From positions 7,572,589 through 7,636,588 of the forward strand of contig NC_091209.1 of the NCBI RefSeq assembly GCF_040958095.1: a DNA stretch of 64,000 bases, given 5' to 3'. The notes below the pieces were generated by a model, which saw nothing but the letters and a program-made list of their open reading frames with translations, had not been told where the DNA came from and did no database searches. The translations under genes were made by a program, and so were the position numbers. Shown here piece after piece: positions 9,851-21,839 of this stretch. The DNA comes from Procambarus clarkii. Taxonomy: Eukaryota; Arthropoda; Malacostraca; Decapoda; Cambaridae. How positions within the stretch are numbered: the stretch's first letter is position 1; each line of letters starts with the position of its first letter.

Positions 9851-11236
9851 TGACCAGGGGGAGAAAGATACTGGCAGTATGGGGCGTTACAGTTTATTGA
9901 AGATTAAATTCTGCAGAACATGTAAATATATAAAGTTCACATAAAGTAAGTAATTATATAAAGTTTATATTAAACACGGTTTATATTATAGACTTAACAA
10001 AGTTGATATTATATAAAACTTAATATTGAACATGTAAATATACAAAGTTTCAAATATAATTTAAGGAATATATAACGTTTATATTAAAATATATAAAGTA
10101 AATATATAAAGTAAATATATAAAGTAAGAATTAACAGTAACAATTCCAAGGACTAGATTTAACTTAAAAGGTACACCCGTAGTAAGTATGAGACCTTAGC
10201 CTATAGTGACATGGAAACTAATTCTGCAGAAACCTAAAGGTTAACTGGTACTAGAATTAAGGCCGAGTGCAAATGTGTAGTAATTATATAACACTAGGAT
10301 ATAACAGGCAGGACACAAAGAATAACTAATAAGTGAGAGACCACATAACACGTAATGTACCCGGCCAAGAGGCCGTAAAAGACCTAATGGATAAGGAGAA
10401 GGGGGTGTGACTACAAGTAGGGCTTACTAGCACCTAGACTGGGCAAAGTATTAGCTGCGGACAGCGGGACACTTGGGGACCGGCGCTGCACCCCCACCGC
10501 AGGCCAGCGGCCGGACCCCCCCCGAAGGGCGAGTGCCAGCTGGCCGCGTGAGGCACTCAATGTAGCAGAGCAACAACGTCCCGTCTGACGTAGGATGTGA
10601 GCACTACTCTTCCGCCTGCCGTTTGCCATTATTTCTGATGTGGCGAGCCCGTCCCGAGACAGCTGGGTGCGGAGCGTAGTCATCTGAAGTCAAGCCTAGC
10701 GCCGAGAGGGCAGCGCGTAGGATCCTGGAGAAATCTCGCCTGGTGACAGGAGCGCTTGTAGGATCCGAAGAGTGTTGATTCCTGACCATGTAAGCGATAC
10801 CTGGTCCAGTCGGAGCGTGCGTCGATTTTTTGTCGCGTAGCTCACCTCCCCCGGGCTGAAAGATATAAGGCAGTAAGGGTGGGCAGAAGCGGCGTGCAGT
10901 GTTATCGTGACAGGCAAGAGCACAGACGAGAGGGAAACCCTAGCTGAATCAATACAGAGACGAAAAACGGGGGAGGGAGCCCGGCAGCAGGAATTAAGAG
11001 AAACCTTAATTAACAATCCTGGATGAATAAAGAGCATCCGAATAATTATACTGTAGCAATGAAGGGGGCTAACAAATCTAAGAATCTTCCAGCAAACGGA
11101 AGGGGGAAGTACCTTTGCTAAGAGCAAAGGTGGGAGAAAACCGGTAGAACAGCAAGGAGGCACAAAGCAACTATAACAGGGTAAGACGAAACACTATAAA
11201 TCTTGAATATAAACAATACATATACCAAGAAAGGGT
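9851..11236. repeat. Head module, copy 3
   Basis: This follows a tail across the junction GTGAC-CATTTTC-TGACC (9841-9855) and continues without a break into the body at 11237, so it is the intact head-body arrangement. It is nearly identical to copy 1, differing in the poly(C) tract length and small indels. Confidence 0.75.
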
Positions 11237-12769
11237 ATAACAACTAAGCAACATATACATAAACAATAAAATGGAATAAGAACCAATTCTTAAAGCCAAA
11301 TCTATAACCTGCTTGTGTCCTAATCGGATGTAGAATGTGAGCGGGGAACATTACCCTTGGTCTCTATCCCATCTCTGCCTCCAGACGGGTGATTGGGCTG
11401 GATAGAAGCCAAGGAGTCTGCCTTGAGTGGCCGCTGAGTGTAGTCTTGTGTTGTCAATGAGCGTCTGCGAGCCGCAGCTAGTACGCCGTGAACTTCGGCA
11501 ACATCTTTAGAACAGGAGCAAAGTGAAATCGACGGCAGGGAGCTGCCATTCAGTAACTGTAATAAGGATAATAATAAGAATACAATGTCGTAAATAATCG
11601 TACAATGAAGAATACAATGTAATATCGTAAATAACAGATGACGGCAAGTGCCGCAGAATGGAAGAAATTAAGAAAGCAACGCCAAACCATAATAACAATT
11701 TATATTTTAATAAAATAATACTGGAATGACAGTAACGGTACGGAGTAATATTAATACTGCCATATAGCCCAGCAAATAAAGAGAAGATAATAGTATTAAT
11801 GTAGGCCCTGGGCGGCTGCATCCCGGCACCGCTGCGTGCGTTGATGGTGATCAGAGGAATATCCGGCTCGCGTTCTCTTCCTCGCCGCAGTAGGGTGTGA
11901 AGGGGGGGGGTTCCGGCTTGTCGTGGCTGCGAATAAAGGGAACAGAAGAAACCGGCATTGAGCACCAAGCGGGCAGAGCGCAGTGGAAGGAATAGCGGTT
12001 GGAGGTAAGGGGCCCCTAACCTAATGATAGACGAGGTAAAATTAAATAGAATACTATTACGTAGTAGGAAACAACAATGGCGAAGGAACAAGAAGAGTAA
12101 AATAGCCCAGAAGGCCGGATGGCCAAAGAACGTTAGCGACCGTATGGCCAACAGCATGCTGGCTGCGCTGGCCAACCACAAGCTGGCCGACGTCATGCTA
12201 ACTGACTGGCTTGAGCTTGCCGAAAGGAAGGCCGAATGGCCAGTTTTTTGCATGACACCGTGCGCGAGGCCATGCTAAACTTCTCGGTAGCATCCAAATG
12301 TAACTTAATGTACTGTCGATACGATGAAGAATGGGAGGTCAGATATAATGCACAAAATTCAGAATAGAATATATAATGAGGGAAACGAGTGTAATAGGAC
12401 GAAATAACCGGAGGAGAAAAAAAAAAAAATTGTGGGGGGGGGGGGGGCCACCCGAATGCACTGCAACTAGCGTACCTTAGCTGAAAATAACTTAAAGGCA
12501 CAGAGGCAAAGCAATAGATTAATACAAATCCTAATTGATAGTCCCTTAATAACAAATTGAACGTGAAACTTAAACAAAGAGTAAATTGCGGGAGAAAAAT
12601 TTTTCCGTAATAAATACAAATCAAATTGCGAGTCCAACAATAACAAAATTAACAGACACGCAGACGTAGGAGGAACCGATAAGCCGCGGCTCGCGCACCG
12701 CTAGCCATACCTAAACATACCTAGACAGGAAGGGGAGAAGCATAAAGGTAGCCCAGCAAAAGACTAGTA

Positions 12770-13115
12770 ATTAGTAACTCTGCAAATAGCACATCCTGGC
12801 TGACTTAATAATTTACTTAGTAACTCTGCAAATAGCACATCCTGGCTGACTTCTTAATAATTTACTTAGTAACTCTGCAAATAGCACATCCTGGCTGACT
12901 TTACTTAATAATTTACTTAGTAACTCTGCAAATAGCACATCCTGGCTGACTTTACTTAATAATTTACTTAGGAACTCTGCGAATAGCACATCCTGGCTGA
13001 CTTTACTTAATAATTTAATTAGTAACTCTGCAAATAGCACATCCTGGCTGACTTTACTTAATAATTTAATTAGTAACTCTGCAAATAGCACATCCTGGCT
13101 GACTTTACGTAATGA
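12770..13115. repeat. 51-bp tandem array, about 7 copies
   Basis: Monomers of the type AACTCTGCAAATAGCACATC + CTGGCTGACTTTACTTAATA recur every 51 bp, with one copy of about 47 bp. Because 51 is a multiple of three and one minus frame lacks stops, the array generates a spurious 17-residue periodic open frame (KVSQDVLFAEL ...). Confidence 0.9.
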
Positions 13116-14345
13116 CGTAAGGCAAGGAAAATGAACAAACATACTGAACACAGCAACGCAAAATTAAACATGCGACATGAGCAAAGCATCAACTGTCGGA
13201 GTAAATTAAGGTAGGCTGTTTGGGAAAAGGAATCCGTGGTAATCTGAAAGCAGGAGGCATGTTAGTGCTGAAATGTAGAACGTAATTAAGAGGAAGGGCA
13301 AGGCATGTCGCGAGATGTCTGCCAGTACAAAATAAGAAACCTTCCATATAAGCGTATAAAATCTTAATTTACATTGTCTTAGGAAGGCAAAGAACGGGAT
13401 ATCATTAAATATACGACGTTCCCGACGACGCTTCGACGCCGCCATCTGCTGGAGTGTACCGTGCCCCAGGCAACGTGGGGGCCACCCCCCTGTCCAGGTC
13501 ACCTGAATAGGGCAAGGCATGGCACGTGATATCTGCAGGTACAAAATAAGGGTATACAATCGGCGTGCATATATAACCATTTTTACATTAAGAGAACGGA
13601 GGGAAAGCATAACAAATATAACCTGATAAGTAACGTGAATAAACTGCAAGAGCCAAGCGTAAATACTGTAACCACTGAGGAAACTAAACTGCAAAGCTAA
13701 GCATAAACTACTGTAACTACCGATGAAACTAGGCAAAAATGCAGGGCCAGGAGACGTGAAGCTAAAATAAGGGCCCGCGAATACTGCAAATAGCACATCC
13801 TGTCTGACTTTACTTAATAATTCTTAGGAACTCTGCAAATAGCACATCCTGGCTGACTTTACTTAATAATTTACTTAGTAACTCTGCAACTTGCACTGCC
13901 TGTCTGACTTTACTTAATAAATTACTTGGTAACTCTGCAAATAGCACATCCTGGCTGTCTTTACTTGATGACGTAAGGCAGGGTAAAAGTGGGCAAGCAT
14001 ACTGGACACAGCAACGCAAAAATAAACATGCGACATGAGCAACGCATCAACTGTCGGAGTAAATTAAGGAGGCTGATTGGGAAAGAAAGTCCGAGGTAAC
14101 CTGAAACAGGAGGCATGTTAGCGCCGAGATGTAGAACATAATTATGAATAGGGCAAGGCATGGCACGTGGTATCTGCAAGTACAAAATAAGGGTATACAA
14201 TCGGCGTGGATATATAGCCATATTACATTAAGGGAACGGAGGAGATGCATAACATAAATATAACCAAATAAGCGACGTGAATAACTGCAAGAGCCAAACG
14301 AAAGTACTGTAACTACTGAGGAAACTAGGCAAACTGTGCTATTAT
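13116..14345. repeat. Higher-order repeat alternating spacer and 51-bp blocks
   Basis: A spacer (GACGTAAGGCAAGG ... GGGCCCGCGAATACTGCAAA) occurs at 13116-13785, followed by four 51-bp monomers (13785-13975) and a second, shorter spacer (13976-14345). The same order recurs in body B (20311-21480). This is a higher-order satellite organisation rather than coding DNA. Confidence 0.75.
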
Positions 14346-14479
14346 AACATAATTACAATTAATACAATTATAACATAAATAATTATAAATTGCAAAACAA
14401 AGTATGCTCAAAATAAAGCTGGACTATAATTCGTTAGAGAAACGGGATTAACACTTGTAAGTTTCCACAGTCGGTGGCT

Positions 14480-15360
14480 GTGGAAACGTTCCGGGCTACA
14501 CCGGCAGATGAAACGTCTGGATAAACCAGCGGCCTGGGGGGGGGGGGGGGGCCCACTGTGACTTCCGGGCTACCAGGCAGACAACACGTCTGGATAAACC
14601 AGCGGCCTGAAAGACCACATATTTATATGGCCAATGTAAATAAGATACCTGAATAACATCGCCAGCTTAACTCACCACAGGAAGAACGTCGGCTGGACAT
14701 GAACCCCCGAGCGCAGACAGAGAAGACGGCAGCGGCTATGACAACCTTCGTGGCTACATTGGGCAGACAAAACGTCTGGAGAAACCAGCGGCCTGGGGGG
14801 CCGCAGTAGATTCCGGGCTACACCGGCAGACAACACGTCTGGATAAACCCGCGGCCAGAAAGGCCGTGTATTTATATGACCAATATAAATATAATACCTG
14901 TAGAACATCGTCGGCTTAACTCATCGCAGGAAGGACGTCGGCTTAACTCATCGCAGGAAGGACGTCGGCTTAACTCATCGCAGGAAGGACGTCGGCTTAA
15001 CTCATCGCAGGAAGGACGTCGGCTTAACTCATCGCAGGAAGGACGTCGGCTGGGGAGCAGCCCCTGAACGCAGTCAGCTAAGACGGCAGCGGCTGTCAAC
15101 CTTCCTGGCTACGTTGGGCAGACTAAACGTCTGAATAAACCAGCGGCCTGGGAAGCAGCAGTATCTTCCGGGCTACACTGAGCAGACAAAACGTCTGATA
15201 ACCAGCGGCCTGGGAGGCCGCAGTATATTCCGGACTACACCGAGCAGACAATACGTCTGATAACCAGCGTCCTGAGAGGCCACACATGTCTGGATAAGCC
15301 AGCAGCCGGGAGGCTGCAGATTCTTCTGGGCTACACCGGGCAGACAAAACGACTGTAAAA
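14480..15360. repeat. Hairpin-rich repeat with CAGAC...GTCTG motifs
   Basis: Monomers contain TTCCGGGCTACACCGGCAGA, the inverted pair CAGAC-aaaa-CGTCTG, and GCGGCCT-ggg-AGGCCGC, each able to form a short hairpin. At least six units of variable length occur. A GC-rich relative in body B (22120-22450) has the perfect palindrome CCAGACGTACGTCTGG. Confidence 0.75.
14912..15055. repeat. 27-bp tandem array, about 5 copies
   Basis: The unit GGACGTCGGCTTAACTCATC + GCAGGAA repeats nearly perfectly. Its length is a multiple of three, so open frames appear on both strands with nine-residue periods (RRLNSSQEG plus, RRPSCDELS minus). These are artefacts of the period. Confidence 0.95.
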
Positions 15361-15559
15361 ACGTTTACTGGTACTGGTAAACGAAACTGGTACTGTCTAG
15401 CGTCAGTACTTAATAACTTTGACAAAGTCAAGGAAACAAGTATAAAGGTAAAACAGTAAGTAAAATGACATGCACTTAGGCAATGCATAATTAGTAATAA
15501 ATTGCTGATGGAACTAATCAATACGAGTCCGAGATAAACTTAAAGGGAGAGGCATGAGG

Positions 15560-17250
15560 CCCGAAGACAGCATCTAGGACATCCTAGCTGACTTTACTTA
15601 AAGGTGAAGCATAAGTTAAACAATTGTAAACCAGTAAAGTAAAAACATGCAGCAAGGGCAATGTAAAATGCAGGACATTTGCTGAGGAAACTACACATAA
15701 ATGCAGGGCCAGAAGAAACTTAAAGCAAGAGGCAAGGGCCCGATCCCGACAACTATCACATCCTAGCTGACTTTACATAATAACTTAAAGGCAAAGCAGA
15801 GGTTAAACAAACGAATGTAAAACCAGCAAAGAAACTAGCAGCTTGACACTGCATAAAATTCAGTAATAAATTAAGGAACTTATGGAAAACAAGTCCATAA
15901 AAACTTAAAGCTAGAGGCCGGAGGCCTGTGACACAGCAGCTAGCATAACCTAGCTGACTTTACATAATAACTTAAAGGCAATAGCAAAAGTTAAACAAAC
16001 AAATGTAAAACCAGCTAAAGAAAACATGCAGCTTGACACTGCATAAAATTCATTAATAAAGGAAAGTTATGGAAAAACAAGTCCATGAAACAAAGCTAGG
16101 AGCCAGAGGCCTGAGACACTGCAGCTAGCCTAACCTAGCCGACTTTACCTAATAACTTATAGGCAAGCAAAGTTACACAAACCTAAGTGTAAAACCTGCA
16201 AAAGAAAACATGCAGCTTGACACTGCATTAAATTCAATAATAAATTAAGGAAACTTATGGAAAACACAAGTCCAAGAAAATTTAAAGCTAGAGGCCGGAG
16301 GCCTGAGACACAGCAGCTAGCATAACCTAGCTAACTTTACCTAATAACTTATAGGCAATGACCAAAAGTTAAAACAACCTAAATTAAAACCAGCTAAAGA
16401 AACACGCAGCTTGACACTGCATAAAATTCAATAATAAAATGAGGAAACTTATGGAAACAAATCCAGAAAACGAAGCTAGGGGCCAGAGGCCTGAGACACT
16501 GCAGCTAGCCTAACCTAGCTAACTTTACCTACTAACTTAAAGGCAATGACCAGAAGTTAAAACAAACCTAAATTTAAATCCAGCTAAAGAAACATGCAGC
16601 TTAACACTGCATAAATTTCAGTAGTAAATTAAGGAAACTTGTGGGAAAACAAGTCCACGAAAACAAAGCTAGGGGCCAGAGGCCTGTGACACAGCAGCTT
16701 GCCTAACCTAGCTAACTTTACCTACTAACTTAAAGGCAATGACCAGAAGTTAAAACAAACCTAAATTTAAATCCAGCTAAAGAAACATGCAGCTTAACAC
16801 TGCATAAATTTCAGTAGTAAATTAAGGAAACTTGTGGGAAAACAGGTCCATGAAAACAAAGCTAGGGGCCAGAGGCCTGTGACACAGCAGCTAGCCTAAC
16901 CTAGCTGACTTTCCCTAATAACTTAAAGGCAATAAGCTAAAGTTAAATAAAACTAAATGTACAACCTGCAAAAGAAACAGGGAGCTTGACACTGCAATAA
17001 ATTCGTTAATAAGTTAAGGAAACTTATGGAAAAACTAGTCCATTAAACTTAAAGCTGGTGGCCAGAGGCCTGTGACTCGGCAGCTAGCCTAACCTAGCTG
17101 ACTTTACCTAATAACTTATAGGCAATAAGCAAAAGTTAAAACAGACCTGAATGAAAAGCCTGCAAAAGAAACATGCAGCTTGCCACCATTAAATTCATTA
17201 ATAAATTAAGGAACTTATGAAAATACAAATCCATGAAAATTATAGCTAGG
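15560..17250. repeat. Satellite of about 190 bp, about 9 copies
   Basis: The marker CCTAGCTGACTTTAC (with variants) recurs near 15755, 15948, 16136, 16327, 16515, 16705, 16896 and 17092. Each unit also has GCAGCTTGACACTGCATAAA and AGGCCNGAGGCCT. Monomers differ by small indels and substitutions, so the array is not newly amplified. Confidence 0.85.
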
Positions 17251-17821
17251 GGCGAAAGCAAAGGTAAAATTACAGTAAATATTGTAGCGTGAGGAAACAC
17301 ACCCTGACTAACAGTCAGACTGTAAGGAAGGACATATAAAGAACGTAAATAATAAATAACGGCATAACAGAAGTCGCCCAACAGCATACCTCACGTCGAC
17401 TGGGTGGGGAGCTTAAGGACAGGGCTGAGCAGATGGGGAAGGAGAGGGTAGGGGTGGACAGGCCTCCTCCCGAGTGTGGTTCAAATAACAGCCACCTACT
17501 GGAGAAAACCCAGTGCCCCATAACACCGAGGGTCACCTTCCCCTCTAGGACCACTGCACCTGCATTTGGTCACCAACGCTGAACCAACAGGCGTGCTTCA
17601 GGGCGCGCGCGCCAACAAAGAGACAAACACTGGTCTGACGCGCCAACACAAACACTGGTCCCGCGCGCCAACAAAACACAAAACTACCTTAAATGTTGAG
17701 AAGGGCAGGACGCCCCTAACGGGTCGCTCCGAGTCGTTGTCGCGAGGAACTGTTGTAGGGTCCATGCTGTGAGAACAGTTGAGCGGGCTAAACTTATGTG
17801 TTTACGACTCGCTGAGCAGCA

Positions 17822-17990
17822 GTGAGTTTTGCGAGGGCAGCGGCGAGGGCAGGCGGAGTGAGGCGGAGCCCCGTTGTGCGCCCGTATTTATACGGCCCCA
17901 AACTGCCCGCGCAACGCCGCGGGACGCGCTGCGCAATTGTTTCTTTCTCCCCCGCCAGAAACATCCCCGCTTGTGATGCAAGCAGTGACC
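17822..17990 (-). repeat. Tail module, copy A
   Basis: This is the same tail as 9685-9843, ending GATGCAAGCAGTGACC. It is followed at once by ATAACAACTAAGC, the start of body B, so the intervening head has been lost at this junction. Confidence 0.8.
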
Positions 17991-19756
17991 ATAACAACTA
18001 AGCAACATATACATAAACAATAAAATGGAATAAGAACCAATTCTTAAAGCCAAATCTATAACATGCTTGTGTCCTAAGCGGATGTAGAATGTGAGCGGGG
18101 AACATTACCCTTGGTCTCTATCCCATCTCTGCCTCCAGACGGGTGATTGGGCTGGATAGAAGCCAAGGAGTCTGCCTAAGTGGCCGCTGAGTGTAGTCTT
18201 GTGTTGTCAATGAGCGTCTGCGAGCCGCAGCTAGTACGCCGTGAACTTCGGCAACATCTTTAGAACAGGAGCAAAGTGAAATCGACGGCAGGGAGCTGCC
18301 ATTCAGTAACTGTAATAAGGATAATAATAAGAATACAATGTCGTAAATAATCGTACAATGAAGAAAACAATGTAATATCTTAAATAACCGTTGACGGCAA
18401 GTGCCGCAGAATGGAAGAAATTAAGAAAGCAACGCCAAACCATAATAACAATTTATATTTTAATAAAATAATGCTGGAATAACAGTAACGATACGGAATA
18501 ATATTAATACTGCCATATAGCCCAGCAAATAAAGGGAAGATAATAGTATTAACGTAGGCCCTGGGCGGCTGCATCTCGGCACCGCTGCGTGCGTTGTAAT
18601 GGTGATCAGAGGAATATCCGGCTCGCGTTCTCTTCCTCGCCGCAGTAGGGTGAGGAGGGGGGGGGGTTTCCGGCTTGTCGTGGCTGCAAATAAAGGGATC
18701 AGAAGAAGCCGGCGTTGAGCGCCAAGCGGGTAGAGCGCGGTGGAAGGAATAGCGGTTGGAGGTAAGGGCCCCTAACCTAATGATAGATGAGGTAAAGTTT
18801 AATAGAATACTATTACGTAGTAGGAAACAGCAATGGCGAAGGAACAAGAAGAGTAAAATAGCCCAGAAGGCCGGATGGCCAAAGAACGTTAGCGACCGTA
18901 TGGCCAACAGCATGCTGGCTGCTGCTGGCCAACAACATGCTGTCTGCTGCTGGCCAACAACATGCTGGCCGTCATCATGCTAACTGACTGGCATGAGCTT
19001 GCCGAAGGAAGGCCGAATGGCCAGTTTTTGCATGACACCGTGCGCGCGGCCATGCTAAACTCGGTAGCATTCCAAATGTATCTCAATGTACTGTCGATAC
19101 GATGAAGAAAGGGTGGTCAAATATAATGCGCGATATTTAGAATATAAAGAGGGAAACGAGTGTAATAGGACGAAATAACCGGTGGAAATTTTTTTTTTTT
19201 TTGGGGGGGGGCCACCCGAATGCACTGCAACTAGCGTACCCTAGCTGAAAATAACTTAAAGGCACAGAGGCAAAGCAATAGATTAATACAAATCCTAATT
19301 GATAGTCCCTTAATAACAAATTGAACGTGAAACTTAAAGAGTAAATTGCGGGAGAAAAATTTGTTCGAATAAATACAAATCAAATTGCGAGTCCAACAAT
19401 AACAAAATTAACAGACACGCAGACGTAGGAGGAACCAAGGGGACGTTTCGCACAGGCGAGCCCGCACGGCTGGGGGAAGGGGGGGGGCGGAAATGACAGA
19501 GGGCCGAAGAGAAGATAACGTCGCCGAGGCGCGCTGGACGGCACACAACCCGGTCTGAGAAAGGACATAGGCCCAAAAGCGAGAGGCGATAACGTAGAAT
19601 GGGGTGGAAGAATGCGGAAGTAAGCGGGCGAGACCGAGTAAACAGGGACCCGGGGGTGGGGGCAACCGATAAGCCGCGGCTCGCGCACCGCTAGCCATAC
19701 CTAGACATGCCTAGACAGGAGGGGGAGAAGCATAAAGGTAACCCAGCAAAAGACTA

Positions 19757-20310
19757 GTAATTAGTAACTCTGCAAATAGCACATCCTGGCTGACTTTACT
19801 TAATAATTTACTTAGTAACTCTGCAAATAGCACATCCTGGCTGACTTTACTTAATAATTTACTTAGTAACTCTGCAAATAGCACATCCTGGCTGACTCTA
19901 CTTAATAATTACATAGTAACTCTGCAAATAGCACATCCTGGCTGACTTTACTTAATAATTTAATTAGTAACTCTGCAAATAGCACATCCTGGCTGACTTT
20001 ACTTAATTTACTTAGTAACTCTGCAAATAGCACATCCTGGCTGACTTTACTTAATAATTTACTTAGGAACTCTGCAAATAGCACATCCTGGCTGACTTTA
20101 CTTAATAATTTACTTAGTAACTCTGCAAATAGCACATCCTGGCTGACTTTACTTAATAATTTACTTAGGAACTCTGCAAACAGCACATCCTGGCTGACTC
20201 TACTTAATAATTACATAGTAACTCCGCAAATAGCACATCCTGGCTGACTTTACTTAATAATTTAATTAGTAACTCTGCAAATAGCACATCCTGGCTGACT
20301 TTACTTAATG
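19757..20310. repeat. 51-bp tandem array, about 11 copies
   Basis: Same monomer as 12770-13115. AGCACATCCTGGCTGACT recurs every 51 bp from 19778 to 20282 with one 46-bp spacing. Further short runs sit at about 20775-20955 and 21360-21450 within higher-order spacers. Confidence 0.9.
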
Positions 20311-21839
20311 ACGTAGGCAAGGAAAAATGAACAAACATACTGAACACAGCAACGCAAAATTAAACATGCGACATGAGCAAATTAAGCATCAACTGTCGGA
20401 GTAAATTAAGGTAGGCTGTTTGGGAAAAGGAATCCGTGGTAATCTGAAAGCAGGAGGCATGTTAGTGCTGAAATGTAGAACGTAATTAAGAGGAAGGGCA
20501 AGGCAGGTCGCGAGATGTCTGCCAGTACAAAATAAGGGTATACAATCGGCGTGCATATATAACCATTTTTACATTAAGAGAACGGAGGTGAAGCATAACA
20601 TAATTATAACCAAATAAGTAACGTGAATAAACTGCAAGAGCCAAGTGTAAGTACTGTAACCACTGAGGAAACTAAACTGCAAAGCTAAGCATAAACTACT
20701 GTAACTACCGATGAAACTAGGCAAATATGCAGGGCCAGGAGACGAGAAGCTAAAATAAGGGCCCGCGAATACTGCAACTAGCACATCCTGTCTGACTTTA
20801 CTTAATAATTCTTAGGAACTCTGCAAATAGCACATCCTGGCTGACTTTACTTAATAATTTACTTAGTAACTCTGCAACTAGCACTGCCTGTCTGACTTTA
20901 CTTAATAAATTACTTGGTAACTCTACAAATAGCACATCCTGGCTGTCTTTACTTAATGACGTAAGGCAGGGTAAAAGTGGGCAAGCACACTGAACACAGC
21001 AACGCAAAATTAAACATGCGACATGAGCAACGCATCAACTGTCGGAGTAAATTAAGGAGGCTGTTTGGGAAAGAGAGTCCGAGGTAACCTGAAACAGGAG
21101 GCATGTTAGCGCTGAGATGTAGAACATAATTATGAATAGGGCAAGGCATGGCACGTGGTATCTGCAAGTACAAAAGGGTATACAATCGGCGTGGATATAT
21201 AGCCATTTTACATTAAGAGGACGGAGGAGATGCATAACATAAATATAACCAAATAAGCGACGTGAATAAACTGCAAGAGCCAAGTGAAAGTACTGTAACT
21301 ACTGAGGAAACTAGGCAAAATGCAGGGCCAGGGAACGTAAAGCAAAATAAGGGCCCGCAAATACTGCAAATAGCACCTCCTGGCTGACTTTACTTAATAA
21401 ATTACTTATAACTCTGCAAATAGGACATCCTGGCTGACTTTACTTAATGACGTAAGACAAGGAAAGGTGAAACAAGCATACTGTAACACAGCGAACGCGA
21501 AGATTTGAACGTGCGACATGCACAAGGCTACGAATGCCTGAGTAAAAAGTTAGGCTGGTGGCAAAGTGAATCCGAGGTGATCTGAAAGCAGAGGCATGTC
21601 AGTGCTGAAATGTAGAACATAAATATGAATAAGGGCAAGGCATGCCGCGAGATGTCTGCTAGTACAAAATAAGAAACCTTCCGTATTTTCTCACACCAAG
21701 TGTGAGAAAGTCTTAATTTACAGTGTCTTAATTAGGAAGGCAACGAATGAGAAACATTAAATAAACGACGTTCCCGACGACGCTTCGACGCCGCCATCTG
21801 CTGGAGGATACCGTGCCCCAGGCAACATGGGGGCCACCC

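Larger units (their letters stand above)
11237..17821. repeat. Body module A with several satellite arrays
   Basis: This starts ATAACAACTAAGCAACATAT and includes a moderately unique 1.5-kb part (11237-12770), then 51-bp arrays, a hairpin-rich repeat, a 27-bp array and a satellite of about 190 bp, listed separately. Body B (17991-23772) and body C (from 26704) start with the same sequence. Relative to B and C, body A lacks about 243 bp after GTAGGAGGAACC near 12680. B has AACC at both edges of the missing block, so a microhomology deletion is likely. From 17250 to 17821 only a short GCGCCAACA-type repeat (about 17600-17680) stands out. Confidence 0.7.

Noticed and set aside
11507-12253. 248-codon hydrophobic minus-strand ORF in body A
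   Set aside because: The equivalents in bodies B and C are shorter and broken at different places, the composition is low-complexity, and no domain is recognisable.
14876-15099. Nine-residue repeat proteins on both strands
   Set aside because: A direct consequence of a 27-bp tandem repeat.
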